DNA of 64,000 nt from Pedobacter ghigonis (GTDB lineage: Bacteria; Bacteroidota; Bacteroidia; Sphingobacteriales; Sphingobacteriaceae). Below are positions 61,928 to 64,000 of this stretch, in pieces. Position 1 is the first letter of the stretch. Each line of letters starts with the position of its first letter. A model generated the notes under the pieces. It was not told where the DNA came from and made no database searches. It saw only the letters and a program-made list of their open reading frames with translations. The translations under genes were made by a program, and so were the position numbers. The stretch lies in the NCBI RefSeq assembly GCF_903166585.1, contig NZ_CAESCM010000004.1:124001-188000 (forward strand), written 5' to 3'.

Positions 61928-61994
61928 TGTCATCCTTGAGCCCGTCGAAGGACTCGTTAGCTCCTAAAAGACTTTCGACAGGCTCAACATGACA
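61928..61994. repeat. GTCATCCTTGAG...CTCAACATGAC inverted repeat
   Basis: TGTCATCCTTGAGCCCGTCG... (61928-61951) is inverted with a few mismatches as CTTTCGACAGGCTCAACATGACA (61972-61994). It lies in the 163-base spacer between the AlkD-like gene and the 3' end of the receptor gene; this is a third GTCAT-ended family. Confidence 0.75.
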
Positions 61995-62028
61995 AACAGT
62001 ACTGAAAGATCTAATCCCCTGGCTTCAT

Positions 62029-64000
62029 TTAATTTTTCATCCTTCCCTGCTCTGCCTCAGTACCTGTAGCGCGGCGGCGTGCAGGCTTGATTTCGTTTTT
62101 ACCAAAGCGATAAGTAAAACTGATCCGTCCAACACGGGTTTCATTTTTTTGATGTACAGTATAAGTTAAGCCAGGATATGCGCTTGATAAATTATTCTCC
62201 GACATATTGAAGATATCAGACAGCGCCAGTTTTAAACTTGCTTTTTTCTTAAACAACGTTTTGCTCAAACCTGCATCAATAGAATAGCGCGCCTTTAAGC
62301 TAAGCGTACCATAATCAAGTGGCGATTCGTAATTACCGTTTAACTCGGCCGTAAAGCCATTTACGATGGTAAAGGTTTGCTGCGATTTAAACTGGAAAGA
62401 TGTTTTTCCGGTTTTCAGCGCGCTTCCCGCTAAATCCGGAGCCTCAAAGCTCAGATAGAAAACATTTAAATTGTTATTGGTTTGCCACCATTTGGTAATT
62501 TGAACAGGCACATTTAAGTTGGCATTGTAACTGATATTGGTAGCAATGTTGGCATTTGTTTGGTAAAGTGCTTTATTAGCCGCATCAGGTAAAATCACTT
62601 CGGCAATTACATCATTTACCCTGCTATAGCCGATAGATAAGATGTATTTCTGCAATAGTGTATAGCTCAGCTCAAAATTATGGGTGTACTGCGGATTTAA
62701 GAAAGGATTTCCTTTGCTGTAAGTATATTGATCGAGATAATAAATAAACGGATTTAAAGCATCGTAACTTGGGCGATCAATCCTCCGGCTGTAAGAAAAG
62801 CCCAGCTGATTGTTCTTAGAAAGGTTTTGTTGCACAAACAGGGTTGGAAAAAAATCCCAATAGCTCCGTTTTACCACAGTATTGGTCGTAATTAAGTTTC
62901 CTTTCGAGTTGGTTTGCTCCATCCTTAAACCAAGCTGTACACTGGTATTTTTAAACTGTTTGTTAATATTGGTGTAAGCGGCATTAACATTCTCGTCGTA
63001 AACGAACTGGTTACTACGACGTACATCGTTTTGCCAGTTGTTATTTACAAATTCTTCAGCCTGCAAATCGTTATCGGTTTTAACCCAACTGCTTTTAACA
63101 CCTGCCTCCAGTTTAACAGTTTTGCTTAACGATACATTGTAATCTATCTTAAAGGCTTTAATATCTATAATAGAAGGGGTACTGTTCCTGATGTAACTGA
63201 TGGGACGAATACGGTTACCATTGGCGAACAAATAATCGTTTGCATAATCAGAACCATCGTTTCCATTGTATTTCGAATAATCTATATCAGCCGAAATTTC
63301 TGAACCTGCTGTATCTAAAACAGATTTATAGTTTAAATTATATGAAATGTTGTTGTATTTGTTGGTTTGCAGGCTGTTCGAAATTAATGTAGAATCTACT
63401 TTTTGAAAAGACGGACCGATTAAAGTATTGTTCCCTGCAGCTTCGGTACCATGGTTAAAATAACCGTTTACCAGTACACCAATGGTGTTTTTCTTATCGA
63501 TAAAATAATCTAAGCCTGCCTTAAAGTTATTGTTGTATTGTTTTCTGTTACTCTCGCCAACCTGCATAAAGTAAGTATCGGGTGTTCCGTTCGAAATACG
63601 ATCAATAGCGATCAGGTTATCGCGTTCAAACTTACCATAGTTGTAGTTGCCAAAAAGATTCAGTTTTTGCGTGCGGTGGTTCAGGTTTATACCTGCATTT
63701 GCCCTCAGGTTTTTACCGTAACCCAACGAACCATTTACACTACCATTCGTGCCGCCGTTTTTATTCTTTTTGGTTTTAATGTTAATAATTCCTGAATTAC
63801 CCGATGCATCATATTTAGAAGATGGGTTGGTAATCAGTTCGATGCTTTCAATGTCAGAACTCTGCATATTACGGAGCAAATTAGCTACATCGGCGCTGCT
63901 CATGTAAGTTTGTTTTCCATCAAGCTGAATCAGCACACCTTGTTTACCCATCATCGAAATTTTGTCATTCTGATCAACCGTTACTCCCGGTGCTTTCTGT
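62029..64000 (-). CDS. Outer-membrane beta-barrel receptor (OMP_b-brl_3 type), partial
   Basis: The C-terminal 656 residues of an outer-membrane receptor; the N-terminus lies beyond base 64000, and the frame stays open to the edge, so the ATG at 63954 is internal. The visible part begins in the plug (KAPGVTVDQNDKIS, GVLIQLDGKQTYMSS, ESIELITNPSSKYDASG) and continues as a barrel ending in ISFTYRFGKNE plus a basic tail (PARRRATGTE). The same family occurs at 19145-21955. Substrate unknown. Confidence 0.87.
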   Translation of the reverse strand, partial: QKAPGVTVDQNDKISMMGKQGVLIQLDGKQTYMSSADVANLLRNMQSSDIESIELITNPSSKYDASGNSGIINIKTKKNKNGGTNGSVNGSLGYGKNLRANAGINLNHRTQKLNLFGNYNYGKFERDNLIAIDRISNGTPDTYFMQVGESNRKQYNNNFKAGLDYFIDKKNTIGVLVNGYFNHGTEAAGNNTLIGPSFQKVDSTLISNSLQTNKYNNISYNLNYKSVLDTAGSEISADIDYSKYNGNDGSDYANDYLFANGNRIRPISYIRNSTPSIIDIKAFKIDYNVSLSKTVKLEAGVKSSWVKTDNDLQAEEFVNNNWQNDVRRSNQFVYDENVNAAYTNINKQFKNTSVQLGLRMEQTNSKGNLITTNTVVKRSYWDFFPTLFVQQNLSKNNQLGFSYSRRIDRPSYDALNPFIYYLDQYTYSKGNPFLNPQYTHNFELSYTLLQKYILSIGYSRVNDVIAEVILPDAANKALYQTNANIATNISYNANLNVPVQITKWWQTNNNLNVFYLSFEAPDLAGSALKTGKTSFQFKSQQTFTIVNGFTAELNGNYESPLDYGTLSLKARYSIDAGLSKTLFKKKASLKLALSDIFNMSENNLSSAYPGLTYTVHQKNETRVGRISFTYRFGKNEIKPARRRATGTEAEQGRMKN

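Noticed and set aside
62029-63954. A complete receptor gene starting at the ATG at 63954
   Set aside because: The frame remains open to base 64000 with plug-domain sequence, and the ATG lies in mid-domain without a signal peptide.

Overview
The window looks like a chromosomal segment of a Bacteroidota bacterium of the Sphingobacteriaceae type, most likely Pedobacter or a close relative. The evidence is lineage-specific families (SusC/SusD/DUF1735, GldD, GLPGLI, OMP beta-barrel receptors, GIN-domain and DUF4407 proteins), promoters matching the Bacteroidota -7 element TAnnTTTG, weak Shine-Dalgarno signals and AT-rich spacers full of small palindromes. I see no rRNA, tRNA, CRISPR array, prophage or insertion sequence.

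Layout. 1-5.6 kb (minus): a LolC/E-type permease cut by the window edge, an MBL hydrolase, gldD, aroE, a ComA-type phosphosulfolactate synthase and a TPR protein. 5.9-7 kb: two small exported proteins. 7.3-12.8 kb (plus): a SusC-SusD-DUF1735 operon ending in a bidirectional terminator. 12.9-18.8 kb: an M1 aminopeptidase and a TraB/GumN protein that share a promoter-like motif, an ALDH7-type dehydrogenase and a GIN-domain protein. 19.1-24 kb: an outer-membrane barrel/GLPGLI pair, a Crp-like regulator and an AhpD-like protein.

24-42.5 kb is a pectin and galacturonate island. Minus-strand rhamnogalacturonan acetylesterase and GH43 genes diverge from a plus-strand run: pectin methylesterase, GH28, GH105-DUF4350, PL10, uxaB, uxaA, uxaC, kdgK, KDPG aldolase, a hexuronate-type MFS carrier and a GapN-like dehydrogenase. 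Together they take methylated or acetylated pectin to pyruvate and triose phosphate. No SusCD pair or dedicated regulator lies inside the island.

42.8-53.8 kb: a lipoprotein and a dipeptide epimerase fired from overlapping divergent promoters, a small membrane protein, a rhodanese, a DUF4407 protein, M61 and M28 peptidases, carB without its allosteric domain and a small lipoprotein-sized exported protein. 54-61 kb is a thiamine-linked segment: a NadR-like ATPase, an unassigned rod-like structured RNA, a TPP riboswitch with a hairpin inserted in it, a TonB-dependent receptor, ThiE, a DoxX-like membrane protein, a thiamine-pyrophosphokinase-like protein that has lost its catalytic motifs, and a GNAT enzyme. 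The window closes with an AlkD-like protein and a partial outer-membrane barrel receptor.

Non-coding structure is the most unusual aspect. Several palindrome families whose ends read GTCAT/ATGAC, and a separate set of GTG-N4-CAC hairpins, sit at gene 3' ends. Function calls rest on motifs read by eye; no database search was run.
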